A DNA stretch of 64,000 nt from NCBI GenBank assembly GCA_043788745.1, contig JAYVTO010000217.1, positions 4,159 to 68,158 of the forward strand, written 5' to 3'. Shown here piece after piece: positions 9,904 to 19,442 of the stretch (position 1 is the stretch's first letter; every line of letters begins with the position of its first letter). The notes under the pieces were generated by a model. That model did not search any database. It was not told the DNA's origin and saw only the letters and a program-made list of their open reading frames with translations. The DNA is from JBBQWZ01 sp043788745 (lineage in GTDB: Bacteria; Acidobacteriota; Terriglobia; Bryobacterales; Bryobacteraceae). A program made the position numbers and the translations under genes.

Positions 9904-10644
9904 CTACGCTCCGGTGGCCAGGCGTTCGGCCAATCGATACGGCAGGCCCGCTGCGATGATTTTTCCCATCGCGGCCTCGACATCGTACGCCACGCGATAG
10001 TGCGTGAACAACCGATCCGGCACGGAGTAGACGGCATACGCGGCACGCGGATCGCCATCGCGCGGCTGGCCAACAGCGCCGGGATTCAGCAGGTAGTACT
10101 CGCCGGCCTGGATCTCGATGTTCCGTTGCTCTGCGTAAAATGCGGTCGCTTCGATTCGGCGCACGCCCCCTGGGCGGAGAAGAAATCCGCCCTGCACGTG
10201 CGTATGCCCGAACAAGGTCACCGGAGAGTTCAAGTGGTCGCGCTGGAGACGCGCATCGTCGGTCGTGATCAGGTACTCGTCTTCGTCCGTCAGCGCACCG
10301 TGGCAATAGGTGAATCCGTCCAGCGGAACGGGGCCCTTGCGCAGATTCGTCACGTACGCCAAGCACTCCGGCGTCATGGCCTGCTGCGTCCACAGCGCGG
10401 CGGTTTGCGCGTACGGCGAGAAGTCGTCAAAGCCGCCCAGCCCGGCGCACACGCGATCATGATTGCCGCGGATCACGTGCTGGACGTGCTCGCGGACCCA
10501 GTGAACCACTTCGTTCGGTTCGGCGCCGTAATCCACCAGGTCGCCACAGCAGACGATGTCGTCGTAACGGCCTTCGGCGTGCGCGAGGACAGCCTGGAGC
10601 GCATCGAAGTTGCCGTGGATGTCACTTAGAATCAGCCAGCGCAT
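9904..10644 (-). CDS. metallophosphoesterase (calcineurin-like, YfcE/MJ0936-like)
   Basis: 246 residues. The metal-binding motifs appear in order: DIHGN (residues 8-12), GDLVDYG, GNHD (NHDRVCAG), and near the C-terminus GHTHVQGG. The short core and motif spacing resemble single-domain phosphodiesterases that act on small substrates. The partner is unknown. It lies six bases upstream of another metallophosphoesterase gene on the same strand (10651), and the two are probably co-transcribed although they belong to different subfamilies: this one appears soluble, the other membrane-anchored. Confidence 0.88.
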   Translation of the reverse strand: MRWLILSDIHGNFDALQAVLAHAEGRYDDIVCCGDLVDYGAEPNEVVHWVREHVQHVIRGNHDRVCAGLGGFDDFSPYAQTAALWTQQAMTPECLAYVTNLRKGPVPLDGFTYCHGALTDEDEYLITTDDARLQRDHLNSPVTLFGHTHVQGGFLLRPGGVRRIEATAFYAEQRNIEIQAGEYYLLNPGAVGQPRDGDPRAAYAVYSVPDRLFTHYRVAYDVEAAMGKIIAAGLPYRLAERLATGA

Positions 10645-10650
10645 GCCTCG

Positions 10651-11805
10651 CTAAACGGTCCTCAACCGGATGAGAGTCACTTCCGGAGGCGCGCCAAGGC
10701 GCACCGGAACGCCGATGGTGCCGATGCCGCGGGTCACAAAGACAGCGGCGTTTTGCTCCCGGTAGAGGCCGCTGGTGTAGGGCGTGAAAAAGCGCGCCGG
10801 ATTGATCTTATTACTGAGAATCTCTACGTTCACTTGCCCGCCGTGCGTATGTCCCGAGATCGTCAGCGGAAATCCCTTATGGCGCGCGACCGGAAAGACG
10901 TCCGGATTGTGAGAAAGCAGAATGTTCAATGCCCCGGGAGCAACCAGGGATTCCGCGCCGGTGAGGTACGGGGCGCGAAAGGGCTGATAATCTACGCCCG
11001 CCAGGTTGAGTTTCGCAGTGCCGAAGCGAAAGGCGTGGGCCTGGCCGCGGAGAAAGCGCATACCGGCGCGCGCACCCCCCAGAGTGACCTTGTCTTCAGC
11101 ATGGGCATAGATCTCGTGATTGCCGAGGCAACCAAACGTGCCGGCGTCGGAGCGAAGGCGCGTGAGTTCGGCGATGCACTCCTCGAGTGGATCGCCGTCG
11201 TAAGAGACGAGATCGCCCGTGACTAGCGCAATGTGCGGGCGCATCGAGTTTGCAGCGTCGATGGCGCGGGCGAGATCTTTCCTCGAGACGAACTCGCCGA
11301 GATGAATGTCGCTGAGCTGCACCAGCCGGATGCCATCGAGGTCCTGCGGCAGACCTGGGAAGTGGATGTCGACTTCGACTATGCGGAGGTCGTTTCTCTC
11401 GATCAGCGCGGCGCACGCGACGGCCGCGGGAGCGACGTAGGCGGCTACCACGGCGGCTTGCAGAAAGCGTCGCCGCGCCGGATTCGCAAGAGCCATCTCC
11501 GCACCTGCCCGGCTGTGGATGAAGAGCGAACACTGTCGGACGGCGGTGATCCAGACGATGACAGCCGCCCAGGTCAAGCCGAATGCGCGCGCCCATTGCG
11601 AAAACGCCGGCGGCAGAGAGCGCGTGAAGTTGGGAGACAGCAGGAAGCCGGTGCCGATGAGGATGAGGGTCGAGAGGATGGCGGCGACAAGGCGGGGCGG
11701 CGTCCAAGAACGGCCGCGCGCGGGACGCAGAAGGAACATCCAGGGCAGCACGAGCGCCAGCGCCACCAGACCTGCTTCCGGAATGTGCCGCCAGATCGTG
11801 ACCAT
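10651..11805 (-). CDS. membrane-anchored metallophosphoesterase (YkuE-like)
   Basis: 384 residues from the ATG at 11805, preceded by an AAAGAGA Shine-Dalgarno. The frame is open another 20 residues but starts poorly there. About four N-terminal transmembrane helices (AGLVALALVLPWMFLL, LVAAILSTLILIGTGFLL, LTWAAVIVWITAV, AAVVAAYVAPAAVACA) precede a calcineurin-like domain with SDIHLGE, GDLVSYDGD, GNHEIYAH, and SHNP plus GHTHGGQVN near the end. The architecture matches YkuE/YaeI-type enzymes, which act on UDP-diacylglucosamine or similar lipid pyrophosphates in some bacteria; this exact substrate is not shown by the sequence. It is upstream of the soluble metallophosphoesterase at 9904 on the same strand. 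Confidence 0.88.
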   Translation of the reverse strand: MVTIWRHIPEAGLVALALVLPWMFLLRPARGRSWTPPRLVAAILSTLILIGTGFLLSPNFTRSLPPAFSQWARAFGLTWAAVIVWITAVRQCSLFIHSRAGAEMALANPARRRFLQAAVVAAYVAPAAVACAALIERNDLRIVEVDIHFPGLPQDLDGIRLVQLSDIHLGEFVSRKDLARAIDAANSMRPHIALVTGDLVSYDGDPLEECIAELTRLRSDAGTFGCLGNHEIYAHAEDKVTLGGARAGMRFLRGQAHAFRFGTAKLNLAGVDYQPFRAPYLTGAESLVAPGALNILLSHNPDVFPVARHKGFPLTISGHTHGGQVNVEILSNKINPARFFTPYTSGLYREQNAAVFVTRGIGTIGVPVRLGAPPEVTLIRLRTV

Positions 11806-11887
11806 GGGAATCTCTTTTATTCTAAGACGGATGCTCCAGGCGACATGCCGATCGGCGGAAACCACGGCAGCCGGTACAATGGTGACT

Positions 11888-12805
11888 ATGTCACTCGTTG
11901 TTGTTGGCTCCGTCGCATACGACGGGGTTGAAACCCCACATGGCCGCGTAGACCGTATGCTCGGCGGCGCGGCTACCTACATCGCCTTATCGGCCAGCGC
12001 CTTCACAAGTGTGAAGATCGTCGCCGTGGTCGGAGACGATTTTGCCGATGAAGATACAAAACTGCTCGAAGGCCAGGGAATTGACCTCGAAGGCCTCGAG
12101 CGCGTCTCGGGCAAGAGTTTCTTCTGGAAGGGCAAGTATTCGGCGGATATGAACGACCGCGAGACGCTGCAGACCGATCTGAATGTCTTCGCGGATTTCC
12201 AACCGAAGCTGCCCGCGGCTTATAAGTCGGCGCCCTACTTGTTCCTGGGCAATATCCAGCCCGAACTGCAGCGAAACGTTCGTGAGCAAATGGGCGGCGT
12301 CCGGCTGACGGGCGGCGACACGATGAATTACTGGATCAACGATTTCCGCCCGCAGTTGCTTGAGACGATCCGCCAGTGGGACTTCCTGCTCATCAACGAT
12401 TCGGAGGCGCGGCTGCTGTCCGGCGAAGCGAACCTGCGGCGTGCCGCTGAAAAGATTCTGGCGATGGGTCCGCGTACCCTGATCATCAAGCGCGGCGAAT
12501 ACGGCGCCATGCTGTTCCGAGAAGGCCAGCTGTTCATGGTCCCGGGCTATCTGCTCGACACCGTCTTCGATCCGACCGGTGCCGGTGACTGCTTCGCGGG
12601 CGGATTTATCGGCTACCTCGCGGAGAAAGGCTTCGACCTCGCCGCGGGCCATGTCGATACCAGCGAGCTGCATCGCGCCGTGATCTACGGTTCCGTCCTG
12701 GGAAGCTTCTGCTGCGAGAAATTCGGCGTCGACCGCTTCCGCACCCTGACGCGAGCGGAAATCGACGCCCGCTTCGATGAGTTCCGGAAGTTCACCGCGT
12801 TTTAG
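11888..12805 (+). CDS. PfkB family carbohydrate/nucleoside kinase
   Basis: 305 residues from the ATG at 11888 (SLVVVGSVAYDGVETP). The PfkB signature is DPTGAGDCFAGGFIGYLA, with the catalytic base Asp234, and the N-terminal LGGAATYIALSAS is the substrate-side Gly-Gly motif. The two halves are joined by WINDFRP.., which is typical of ribokinase-fold enzymes. It phosphorylates a sugar or nucleoside with ATP; closest in feel are sugar kinases of the PfkB B-group, but the substrate cannot be assigned. A TACAAT hexamer at 11875-11880 sits seven bases before the ATG, suggesting a leaderless transcript. Divergent from 10651-11805. Confidence 0.9.
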   Translation: MSLVVVGSVAYDGVETPHGRVDRMLGGAATYIALSASAFTSVKIVAVVGDDFADEDTKLLEGQGIDLEGLERVSGKSFFWKGKYSADMNDRETLQTDLNVFADFQPKLPAAYKSAPYLFLGNIQPELQRNVREQMGGVRLTGGDTMNYWINDFRPQLLETIRQWDFLLINDSEARLLSGEANLRRAAEKILAMGPRTLIIKRGEYGAMLFREGQLFMVPGYLLDTVFDPTGAGDCFAGGFIGYLAEKGFDLAAGHVDTSELHRAVIYGSVLGSFCCEKFGVDRFRTLTRAEIDARFDEFRKFTAF

Positions 12806-12881
12806 TCGTGGCTCTCTGTGTTGCGTGACGGACGATTGCAGGCCGTGCGATTCGCACCACCGCGCGGTCCGGAAGTAAACT

Positions 12882-14492
12882 GTGGCCGATTCAAACCTTA
12901 CGTCCCGAAAACGAACCCGCGCGCGCTTCGATTGGGTGCCGTGGGCTTGGCTGATTGCGGCTGCGCTGATGCTGAGTGTCATCAGCATCAGCGCATCGCA
13001 GTGGTTCGCCGCCCGAGGATACACCCTCTATTTCGGCGACGCGGAGGCGCATCTCAACATCGCGCGACGGGTCTTCGACACGCGGACGCCGAATGGCGAA
13101 CAACTCGGAACCGTCTGGCTGCCGGCCCCGCACCTTTTGATGCTTCCATTCGTGAGCGAGGACTCCGCCTGGCGGAGCGGAACCGCCGGTGCAATTCCAG
13201 CGTCTATTTGTTTCGTCATCGCCGGGTGTTTTCTGTTCGACCTGACGCGGCGCGCATTGGGATCGGTGACGGCGGCCTGGACGGCCACGATACTCTTTGC
13301 GCTCAATCCCAATCTGCTCTACCTGCAGTCGGCACCAATGACGGAGGGCGTGTTTTTTGCCGGATTGCTTGGGCTGTTGCATGCCACTGTCTGGCACGCG
13401 CAGGCCGGAGGCCGAAGCAGCCCGTGGCTGGCGATCGCGAGCGGAGCGCTTTGGGCATCGGTCGCGTCGATGTCGCGTTACGAAGGCTGGTTGCTACTGC
13501 CGTTTGCCGCCTTGTTCTTCTGGTTCGGACCCAAGGGCAGCTTCTACCGCGCCGCGGTTTTCGCACTGCTCGCCGCCATCGGCCCGCTCGCTTGGCTGGC
13601 GCATAACTGGTGGTATTGGGGTGATCCGCTGGAGTTTTATCGCGGGCAGTGGTCGGCCATCGCGATATATCGGCGGCAGTTGGCTGGCGGCATGTCGCCC
13701 TATCCAGGCGATCATGATTGGGAGAAAGCGTTTCTGGTCTTTCGCACAGCAGCCGCCCTCGTCATCGGAACGCCGCTTGCTCTCATCGCAGTCGCCGGAT
13801 TCGGCGCGGCCTGGAAACGAGCATGGTGGGTCGCCGGATTCCTGCTGATGGGTCCGGCGTTTTACATCTGGAGCATGCATTCGTCCGGAACGCCAATCTT
13901 TGTTCCAACGCTGTGGCCGAATAGCTACTACAACACGCGCTACGCACTCGCGGCATTGCCGCTCGCCGCCTTTGGCGGTGCGGCTCTGGTCGCGATGGGT
14001 TCTCGGCGCTTCCAGCCGTTGCTTGCGGCGGCGGTATTGGGCCTCGCGTTGTTTCCATGGGCCGTCGATTCGCGCGAAGACGCGTGGCTCGTGTGGAAAG
14101 AGTCGAAGGTGAATTCGGAGCAGCGTCGCGCCTGGACCCACGAAGCCGCCGAATTCCTAAAAGCCAACTACCGCGCCGGCGATGGAATCCTGATGCCGTT
14201 CGGTGACATCACCGGCGTCCTGCGTGAAGCGGGGATTCCACTTCAGGAGAGTCTCCACGAGGGAAATCATCCGCAGTGGGAAGCCGCGATCGCCCGGCCG
14301 GAGCTGTTTCTCAACGAAACCTGGGCGATCACCTTCTCCGGAGATACGGTCGCCACCGCGTTACTACGCGCCAGCCGGAAGGAACGCCCGTATCTGATCG
14401 TGAAGAGCATCGCCATTCCGCACGCGCCGGTTGTTGAAATCTATCGCCGCAACCGGGCCCCAAGACTCGACACCGAGGAGAGAAGACCGTGA
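12882..14492 (+). CDS. GT39/ArnT-like membrane glycosyltransferase
   Basis: 536 residues, polytopic, starting from GTG at 12882 behind a GGAAG Shine-Dalgarno. The first periplasmic loop has YFGDAEAHLNIARRVFDTRTP, an acidic Asp/Glu motif as in GT-C type (protein O-mannosyl- and aminoarabinose) transferases. About ten hydrophobic helices follow (FAGLLGLLHATVWHA, FALLAAIGPLAWLAHNWWY, AAVLGLALFPWAV and others) and a soluble C-terminal domain. Such enzymes use polyisoprenyl-phosphate sugar donors to glycosylate lipids or proteins outside the cytoplasm. The donor and acceptor are unknown. Its stop overlaps the start of dapF by four bases, so translational coupling is likely. Confidence 0.82.
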   Translation: MADSNLTSRKRTRARFDWVPWAWLIAAALMLSVISISASQWFAARGYTLYFGDAEAHLNIARRVFDTRTPNGEQLGTVWLPAPHLLMLPFVSEDSAWRSGTAGAIPASICFVIAGCFLFDLTRRALGSVTAAWTATILFALNPNLLYLQSAPMTEGVFFAGLLGLLHATVWHAQAGGRSSPWLAIASGALWASVASMSRYEGWLLLPFAALFFWFGPKGSFYRAAVFALLAAIGPLAWLAHNWWYWGDPLEFYRGQWSAIAIYRRQLAGGMSPYPGDHDWEKAFLVFRTAAALVIGTPLALIAVAGFGAAWKRAWWVAGFLLMGPAFYIWSMHSSGTPIFVPTLWPNSYYNTRYALAALPLAAFGGAALVAMGSRRFQPLLAAAVLGLALFPWAVDSREDAWLVWKESKVNSEQRRAWTHEAAEFLKANYRAGDGILMPFGDITGVLREAGIPLQESLHEGNHPQWEAAIARPELFLNETWAITFSGDTVATALLRASRKERPYLIVKSIAIPHAPVVEIYRRNRAPRLDTEERRP

Positions 14493-15295
14493 CCCGACTC
14501 GCCATTCCGTTCTACAAAGCGCAGGCCGCGCGGAACGATTTTCTGATGACGTGGCAGAATCTGCTTCCCGCCGATATCGACCCCGCCGTCTTGGCCAAGA
14601 CGATTTGCGACCGCCACTCGGGGGTGGGTGCGGATGGCTGGTACGTCTTATCGAGAACGCAGGACGCCGATGTCGCGGCCACGCTCTACAACGCGGACGG
14701 AAGCGTCTCTGAGCTTTCAGGCAACGGATCCCGCTGCGTCGCAGCGTTGCTCTACGACAACGGCCACCCCCACGCCGAGCCCGTAACGATCCAGACTGGC
14801 ACCGGGCTGAAAACCATTCGAATGGTCGCGACTCATGGAATCGGGTATCGCCTGGAGATGGCGATGGGCGAAGCTCCGGTACGTGCAAATGAGCGGTTCA
14901 ACGCGCCAGGCGGGCCTCGCGACGCTGTCATCCTTACCGTGGGTAATCCGCAATGTGCGGTGCCCGTTGAGAATTTCGAGTTTGATTGGCGGTCCGCAGG
15001 CGCTTGGCTCGAGCGGCATCCGCGATTTCCGAATCGAACCAATGTCTCGTTTGTGTGCCCCGGCGTCGATACGCATCAAATAGAGGTTCGTATCTGGGAA
15101 CGGGGCGTCGGCGAAACCCAGAGCTCTGGGACCGGCTGCACCGGAGCTGCGGCAACGGCGCGGTATCTGGGTTGGGTCGAGAGTCCGGTGGCTGTGCTGA
15201 CACCAGCAGGCGTCCTCGAAGTACGATGGGATGGAGACGAGTACTTCCTGACGGGCCCGGCGGAGATTGTCGCCCAGGGCGAGTGGTTCCCGTAG
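14489..15295 (+). CDS. dapF: diaminopimelate epimerase
   Basis: 268 residues. The two catalytic cysteines are in their family contexts: Cys83 in SGNGSRC and Cys217 in SSGTGCTGAA. VTVGNPQCAV matches the substrate-binding region between the two pseudo-symmetric halves. The enzyme converts LL- to meso-diaminopimelate for lysine and peptidoglycan. GTG at 14489 overlaps the stop of the GT39-like gene (GTGA), so the two are coupled. This linkage with a glycosyltransferase rather than with other dap genes is unusual but common in scattered acidobacterial pathways. Confidence 0.95.
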   Translation: MTRLAIPFYKAQAARNDFLMTWQNLLPADIDPAVLAKTICDRHSGVGADGWYVLSRTQDADVAATLYNADGSVSELSGNGSRCVAALLYDNGHPHAEPVTIQTGTGLKTIRMVATHGIGYRLEMAMGEAPVRANERFNAPGGPRDAVILTVGNPQCAVPVENFEFDWRSAGAWLERHPRFPNRTNVSFVCPGVDTHQIEVRIWERGVGETQSSGTGCTGAAATARYLGWVESPVAVLTPAGVLEVRWDGDEYFLTGPAEIVAQGEWFP

Positions 15296-15370
15296 GGACG
15301 CTCGACCGCCGATGTGTTCAGATGGGCCAATTGAGTCCCCGTTTCGTTTCAAAGGATAAACAGGTATCGA

Positions 15371-16678
15371 ATGAGCACGGTTCTTGAACAACTGAAGGCA
15401 AAGATCAAAGACAAAACGGCGCATGTGGGCGTTGTTGGGTTAGGATACGTCGGGTTACCGCTTGTTGTCGAGTTCGCGCAAGCTGGATTCACCGTCACCG
15501 GCATCGACGTCCAGCAGAGCAAGGTGGACGACATCAACCGCGGCATTTCCTACATTCAGGACGTTCCAACAGCGGTGCTGGAGCCGCTGGTTAAGGCTGG
15601 CAGGATTCGCGCAACGGCGGACTTCTCCGTAGTCTCCGGCTTGGATACGGTGAACATCTGTGTGCCGACGCCTCTCCGCAAGACCAAGGATCCGGACATG
15701 AGCTACATTGTCGCCGCCTCAAAGGAGATCGCGAAGTATCTTCATGCGGGCGTTCTGGTCATCCTCGAATCGACCACCTATCCGGGAACCACCGATGAAT
15801 TGGTGCTCCCGATGCTCGAGAAGCCGGATCTCAAAGTGGGCAGCGAGTTCTTCCTCTGCTTCTCCCCGGAACGCGTGGATCCCGGCAATCCGAACTTTCA
15901 GACGAAAAATATCCCGAAGGTCGTCGGCGGCATCACGCCGGCTTGCACCGAGGCCGGCGCGTTGTTCTACGCCCAGGCACTCGACACCGTTGTTCCCGTC
16001 GGATCGACGCGCGTCGCGGAAATGGTGAAGCTGCTCGAGAACACCTTCCGTATGATCAACATCGGCATGGTCAACGAGATCGCGCTGATGTGCGACCGTA
16101 TGGACATTAATGTCTGGGAAGTGATCGACGCCGCTGCCACCAAGCCCTTCGGCTTCATGCCGTTCTATCCCGGACCCGGCCTCGGCGGACACTGCATTCC
16201 GATTGATCCCTTTTATCTGAGCTGGAAAACCAAGCAGGCAGGCATCGAGGCGCGTTTCATCGAATTGGCCGGTTACATCAACGGCCAGATGCCGCACTTC
16301 GTCGTCGACAAAATCCAGAATGCATTGAACGAGCAGACCAAGCCTTTGAAAGGCTCGCGCGTGCACATAGCGGGCGTGGCCTACAAGCGCGACATTGACG
16401 ACGTCCGCGAATCCCCGGCGCTCGACATTATTCTTCTGCTGCTCAAGCGCGGTGCCCTTGTCACCTATAGCGATCCGTTTGTTGCGTCGCTGAAGCACGA
16501 AGGGTTGGACCTCGAGGCCGAGGATCTTTTGTCGCATGCCGAAAGTGCGGACTGCGTCGTGATCGTCACCGACCACAAGCTGTTCGAGTATGAAAAACTT
16601 GTTGAGAAGTCCAAGCTGATCGTCGACACGCGCAACGCGCTGAAGAGCATCGATTCGCCGAAAGTTTTCCGCCTCTAG
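15371..16678 (+). CDS. nucleotide-sugar dehydrogenase (WbpA/WecC-like)
   Basis: 435 residues. NAD-binding Rossmann motif GVVGLGYVGLPLVVEFA, then the middle and C-terminal UDP-sugar dehydrogenase domains. The catalytic Cys275 is in GPGLGGHCIPIDPFYLSW. The four-electron oxidation of a UDP-HexNAc (for example UDP-GlcNAc to the uronic acid) is the typical reaction of this subgroup. The product would feed exopolysaccharide or lipopolysaccharide-like glycans. It follows dapF by about 75 bases on the same strand; no other polysaccharide genes adjoin it, so the pathway is probably split around the genome. Confidence 0.92.
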   Translation: MSTVLEQLKAKIKDKTAHVGVVGLGYVGLPLVVEFAQAGFTVTGIDVQQSKVDDINRGISYIQDVPTAVLEPLVKAGRIRATADFSVVSGLDTVNICVPTPLRKTKDPDMSYIVAASKEIAKYLHAGVLVILESTTYPGTTDELVLPMLEKPDLKVGSEFFLCFSPERVDPGNPNFQTKNIPKVVGGITPACTEAGALFYAQALDTVVPVGSTRVAEMVKLLENTFRMINIGMVNEIALMCDRMDINVWEVIDAAATKPFGFMPFYPGPGLGGHCIPIDPFYLSWKTKQAGIEARFIELAGYINGQMPHFVVDKIQNALNEQTKPLKGSRVHIAGVAYKRDIDDVRESPALDIILLLLKRGALVTYSDPFVASLKHEGLDLEAEDLLSHAESADCVVIVTDHKLFEYEKLVEKSKLIVDTRNALKSIDSPKVFRL

Positions 16679-16771
16679 GCCAGGCCGCTCCGCAGCCGTT
16701 GGTCCATCGCCAACGCCGGTGTTACACGAGCGCGATGACGCGGCTGGCTTTCGTTCAAGAGGTAGCGGAGT

Positions 16772-17407
16772 CTACTTCTTGATCTGCAGTTCCGTCTCGC
16801 AACGCGACATCTCAAGGGAGATCTTGATCAGCCCCGCGAGATCGGTACTGAATTCATCCTGTGGCCACTCGGTCTTCTGTGTTCCGCAGTGCGCGGCGTA
16901 CGCCGTGGGCAATTCGAGCTTGCACTTCGCCGATTCCGGATCCACTTTGCGAATGGCGGCGAAGCGCTTTTCAATCTGCCTGTCGTTCCACGACTGTTTG
17001 TAAATGTCGCAGGAAGTAAACCCCGGCGTCTTCCTGGCTTCGGCTGCGGACTTCGGCGCGGGTGGTGGCTCGATGGCCTTGATCGCCGCCTCGCAGTCGC
17101 GAAGCAGCACCTTCATCCGGCTCGACGCAGTCACGCGCCGCTCGATCTCCGCCTTCTGGGCCGCCGCGAGGCCCCCTGGAGGCTGGCCCCCACACGCCGA
17201 CGCCTGCGCAGCAAGGGTTAGACGAAGCTGGTTCTCCGCCTCGTCGCGCAGCGCGGCACAGGCCTTAGGGCGGTCGCCCTCCTTCGGTAAGGCCGACACG
17301 AGGGTATTCAGTCTGGCGGCCGTGTCGTCGCATTCCTTCTTCGCGCGCGGATCCGGTGCAGTTTGGCAGAGCGTGACAACGGGCAGAAGTAGAATCGCAA
17401 GTCGCAT
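16772..17407 (-). CDS. secreted hypothetical protein, helical, cysteine-containing
   Basis: 211 residues from ATG at 17407; the longer open frame upstream overlaps the start region of the divergent S9 peptidase and is rejected. It has a signal peptide (MRLAILLLPVVTLC, cleavage near CQTAPD), then a charged helical region with several Cys (KKECDDTA, KACAAL, SACGGQ, RDCEAA, SCDIYKQ, AKCKLE, AHCGTQ, SRCETE), enough for three or four disulfides. The function is not recognised. It is divergent from the S9 peptidase with a 63-base promoter gap. The regular Cys spacing suggests an envelope protein stabilised by disulfides. Confidence 0.7.
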   Translation of the reverse strand: MRLAILLLPVVTLCQTAPDPRAKKECDDTAARLNTLVSALPKEGDRPKACAALRDEAENQLRLTLAAQASACGGQPPGGLAAAQKAEIERRVTASSRMKVLLRDCEAAIKAIEPPPAPKSAAEARKTPGFTSCDIYKQSWNDRQIEKRFAAIRKVDPESAKCKLELPTAYAAHCGTQKTEWPQDEFSTDLAGLIKISLEMSRCETELQIKK

Positions 17408-17470
17408 GGCGTGGTGGAGCGATGGCGATGATAGCACAGCGCGGCAGCGGCTTCGGTCATAATAAACCGC

Positions 17471-19441
17471 ATGCGTACGCTTGTCTTGCTCTCCGTGTTG
17501 CCGCTGTTCCCAGGCCTCCTGGCGCAGACGCCAACCATTGAACAGTCCATGAACTGGACCAGCGCTTCGGCACCGCGAATCTCGCCCGACGGCAAACACG
17601 TCGCCTTTCAGGTAACGGCCGCGGACTGGGAGCAGAACGCCTTTGTCTCGCAGACGTGGCTGGCCGTCGTAGCCACTGGCGAACGGTATCAACTGACGCA
17701 TCACAAAAAAGGTGGCAGCGCCGCGGAGTGGTCGTCCGATTCGAAGACGCTCGCCTTCACTGCGGATCGCGACGGCAAGACGCAGTTGTACACGATCTCG
17801 GCGACCGGCGGAGAAGCGCGGCAGCTGACAACGTCCGAAGGTGGAGTCCTGGCCTTCCACTGGTCTTCCGACGGGCAGCAGATCGCATTCACCTCGACTG
17901 GCGGCGAGGCGAAAGCAAAGAAAGATCGCAAAGAAAAGTTCGGCGACTTCGAAATCGTCAACGGCGATTACGCGATGCAACACATTTGGGTGATCAACGT
18001 CTTCGACGAGAAGCCGAAACCGATCCAACTCACCGAAGGCAATAGCTTCAGCGTCGGCGGCTTCTCGTGGTCGCCCGATTCCAGGCAGCTAGCGTTCGCC
18101 GCCGCCAAGGATCCCGACATTTCGCACGGCGACACGAGCGATGTCTACATCGTGCGCCTCGGCGATCGCGGCGTGCGGAAGATCGTCGCGACTCCCGCCA
18201 GCGACACGAATCCGATCTGGTCTCCCGATGGCCGCCAGATTGCTTTCTCCACCTCCGCCGGACGCGACCCCTCGTATCTGAACCGCTTCATCGCGACCAT
18301 ATCGCCCGACGGCGGAACGCCCAAGCTCCTTACGGAGAAGTTCGACGAATCTCCAATTCTCGACGCTTGGGGGCCGGACGGCATCTATTTCGGCGCTAGC
18401 CAGCGGACCGCGTCGCATCTGTTTCGCGTCGATCCTCGCACGATGGCCGTGACCAAGATTAGCCAGCCCGCGACGCTGATGATGAACGGTCCATCCTTTA
18501 CCAAAGACTTCACAATGATGGCATTCTCGTGCTCCATGCCGAATCAATACAGCGAGATTTGCGTTTCGCCGGTTGCCGATTTCGCGCCGAAAGCAATCAC
18601 CAGAATGAACGACCAACTGAAGGATTTCCGGTTGGCGTCGCGAGAAGTCGTCGAGTGGAAGTCAAAAGACGGCACACCCATCGAAGGCATCCTCATCAAG
18701 CCCGCCGACTTTGACGCCGGCAAGAAATACCCGCTTCTAGTCGTGATTCACGGCGGTCCAACCGGAGTCGACCGCCCCTCGATCGCCGCCGATCGTTACT
18801 ATCCCATCGAGCGCTTTGCTGCCAAGGGTGCAGTGATTCTGCGGCCGAACTATCGCGGCTCGGCTGGCTATGGCGAGAAGTTCCGCTCGCTCAACGTGCG
18901 CAATCTCGGCGTGGGCGATTACGAAGACGTCATCGGCGGGGTCGATTTCCTGATCGCGAAAGGCTTCGTCGACAAGGATCGCGTGGCCTCCATGGGGTGG
19001 AGCCAAGGCGGCTACATCTCCGCGTTCATCACCACCTACAGCGATCGATTCAAAGCAGTCTCGGTCGGCGCGGGCATATCGGATTGGATGACGTATTACG
19101 TGAATACAGACATTCATCCCTTCACACGGCATTATCTGAAAGCGACCCCGTGGGAAGACCCCGAGATCTACAAGACCACGTCGCCGATCACCTACATCAA
19201 CAACGCCAGAACACCGACGTTGATTCAGCACGGCGAACTCGACAAGCGGGTTCCGATACCGAACGCCTACGAGTTGTATCAAGGCCTGCAGGATCGCAAC
19301 GTTCCATCCAAGCTCATCGTCTACAAGGGATTCGGCCACGGCATCGACAAGCCGAAGCAGGCTCGCGCGGTGATGGAACACAACTACGATTGGTTCAGCC
19401 AGTGGATCTGGGGCGAGAAGCCCTCGCGCGTAGCGGAATAG
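17471..19441 (+). CDS. S9 family serine peptidase (prolyl oligopeptidase / acylaminoacyl peptidase)
   Basis: 656 residues with a signal peptide (MRTLVLLSVLPLFPGLLAQ). A WD40/TolB-like propeller runs from about 30 to 390, with repeated S-P-D-G(K/R) blades such as ISPDGKHVAF and WSSDGQQIAF. The C-terminal alpha/beta hydrolase domain has HGGPTG near the oxyanion hole and the nucleophile elbow GWSQGG with Ser511; the catalytic His is in GFGHGID at the end. Secreted S9 peptidases trim short peptides after entry through the propeller. A CATAAT hexamer ends seven bases before the ATG, so the message may be leaderless. Confidence 0.92.
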   Translation: MRTLVLLSVLPLFPGLLAQTPTIEQSMNWTSASAPRISPDGKHVAFQVTAADWEQNAFVSQTWLAVVATGERYQLTHHKKGGSAAEWSSDSKTLAFTADRDGKTQLYTISATGGEARQLTTSEGGVLAFHWSSDGQQIAFTSTGGEAKAKKDRKEKFGDFEIVNGDYAMQHIWVINVFDEKPKPIQLTEGNSFSVGGFSWSPDSRQLAFAAAKDPDISHGDTSDVYIVRLGDRGVRKIVATPASDTNPIWSPDGRQIAFSTSAGRDPSYLNRFIATISPDGGTPKLLTEKFDESPILDAWGPDGIYFGASQRTASHLFRVDPRTMAVTKISQPATLMMNGPSFTKDFTMMAFSCSMPNQYSEICVSPVADFAPKAITRMNDQLKDFRLASREVVEWKSKDGTPIEGILIKPADFDAGKKYPLLVVIHGGPTGVDRPSIAADRYYPIERFAAKGAVILRPNYRGSAGYGEKFRSLNVRNLGVGDYEDVIGGVDFLIAKGFVDKDRVASMGWSQGGYISAFITTYSDRFKAVSVGAGISDWMTYYVNTDIHPFTRHYLKATPWEDPEIYKTTSPITYINNARTPTLIQHGELDKRVPIPNAYELYQGLQDRNVPSKLIVYKGFGHGIDKPKQARAVMEHNYDWFSQWIWGEKPSRVAE

Positions 19442-19442
19442 C

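Noticed and set aside
16772..18028. 418-residue version of the hypothetical gene at 16772
   Set aside because: The extra N-terminal 200 residues are antisense to the S9 peptidase; the ATG at 17407 gives a proper signal peptide.
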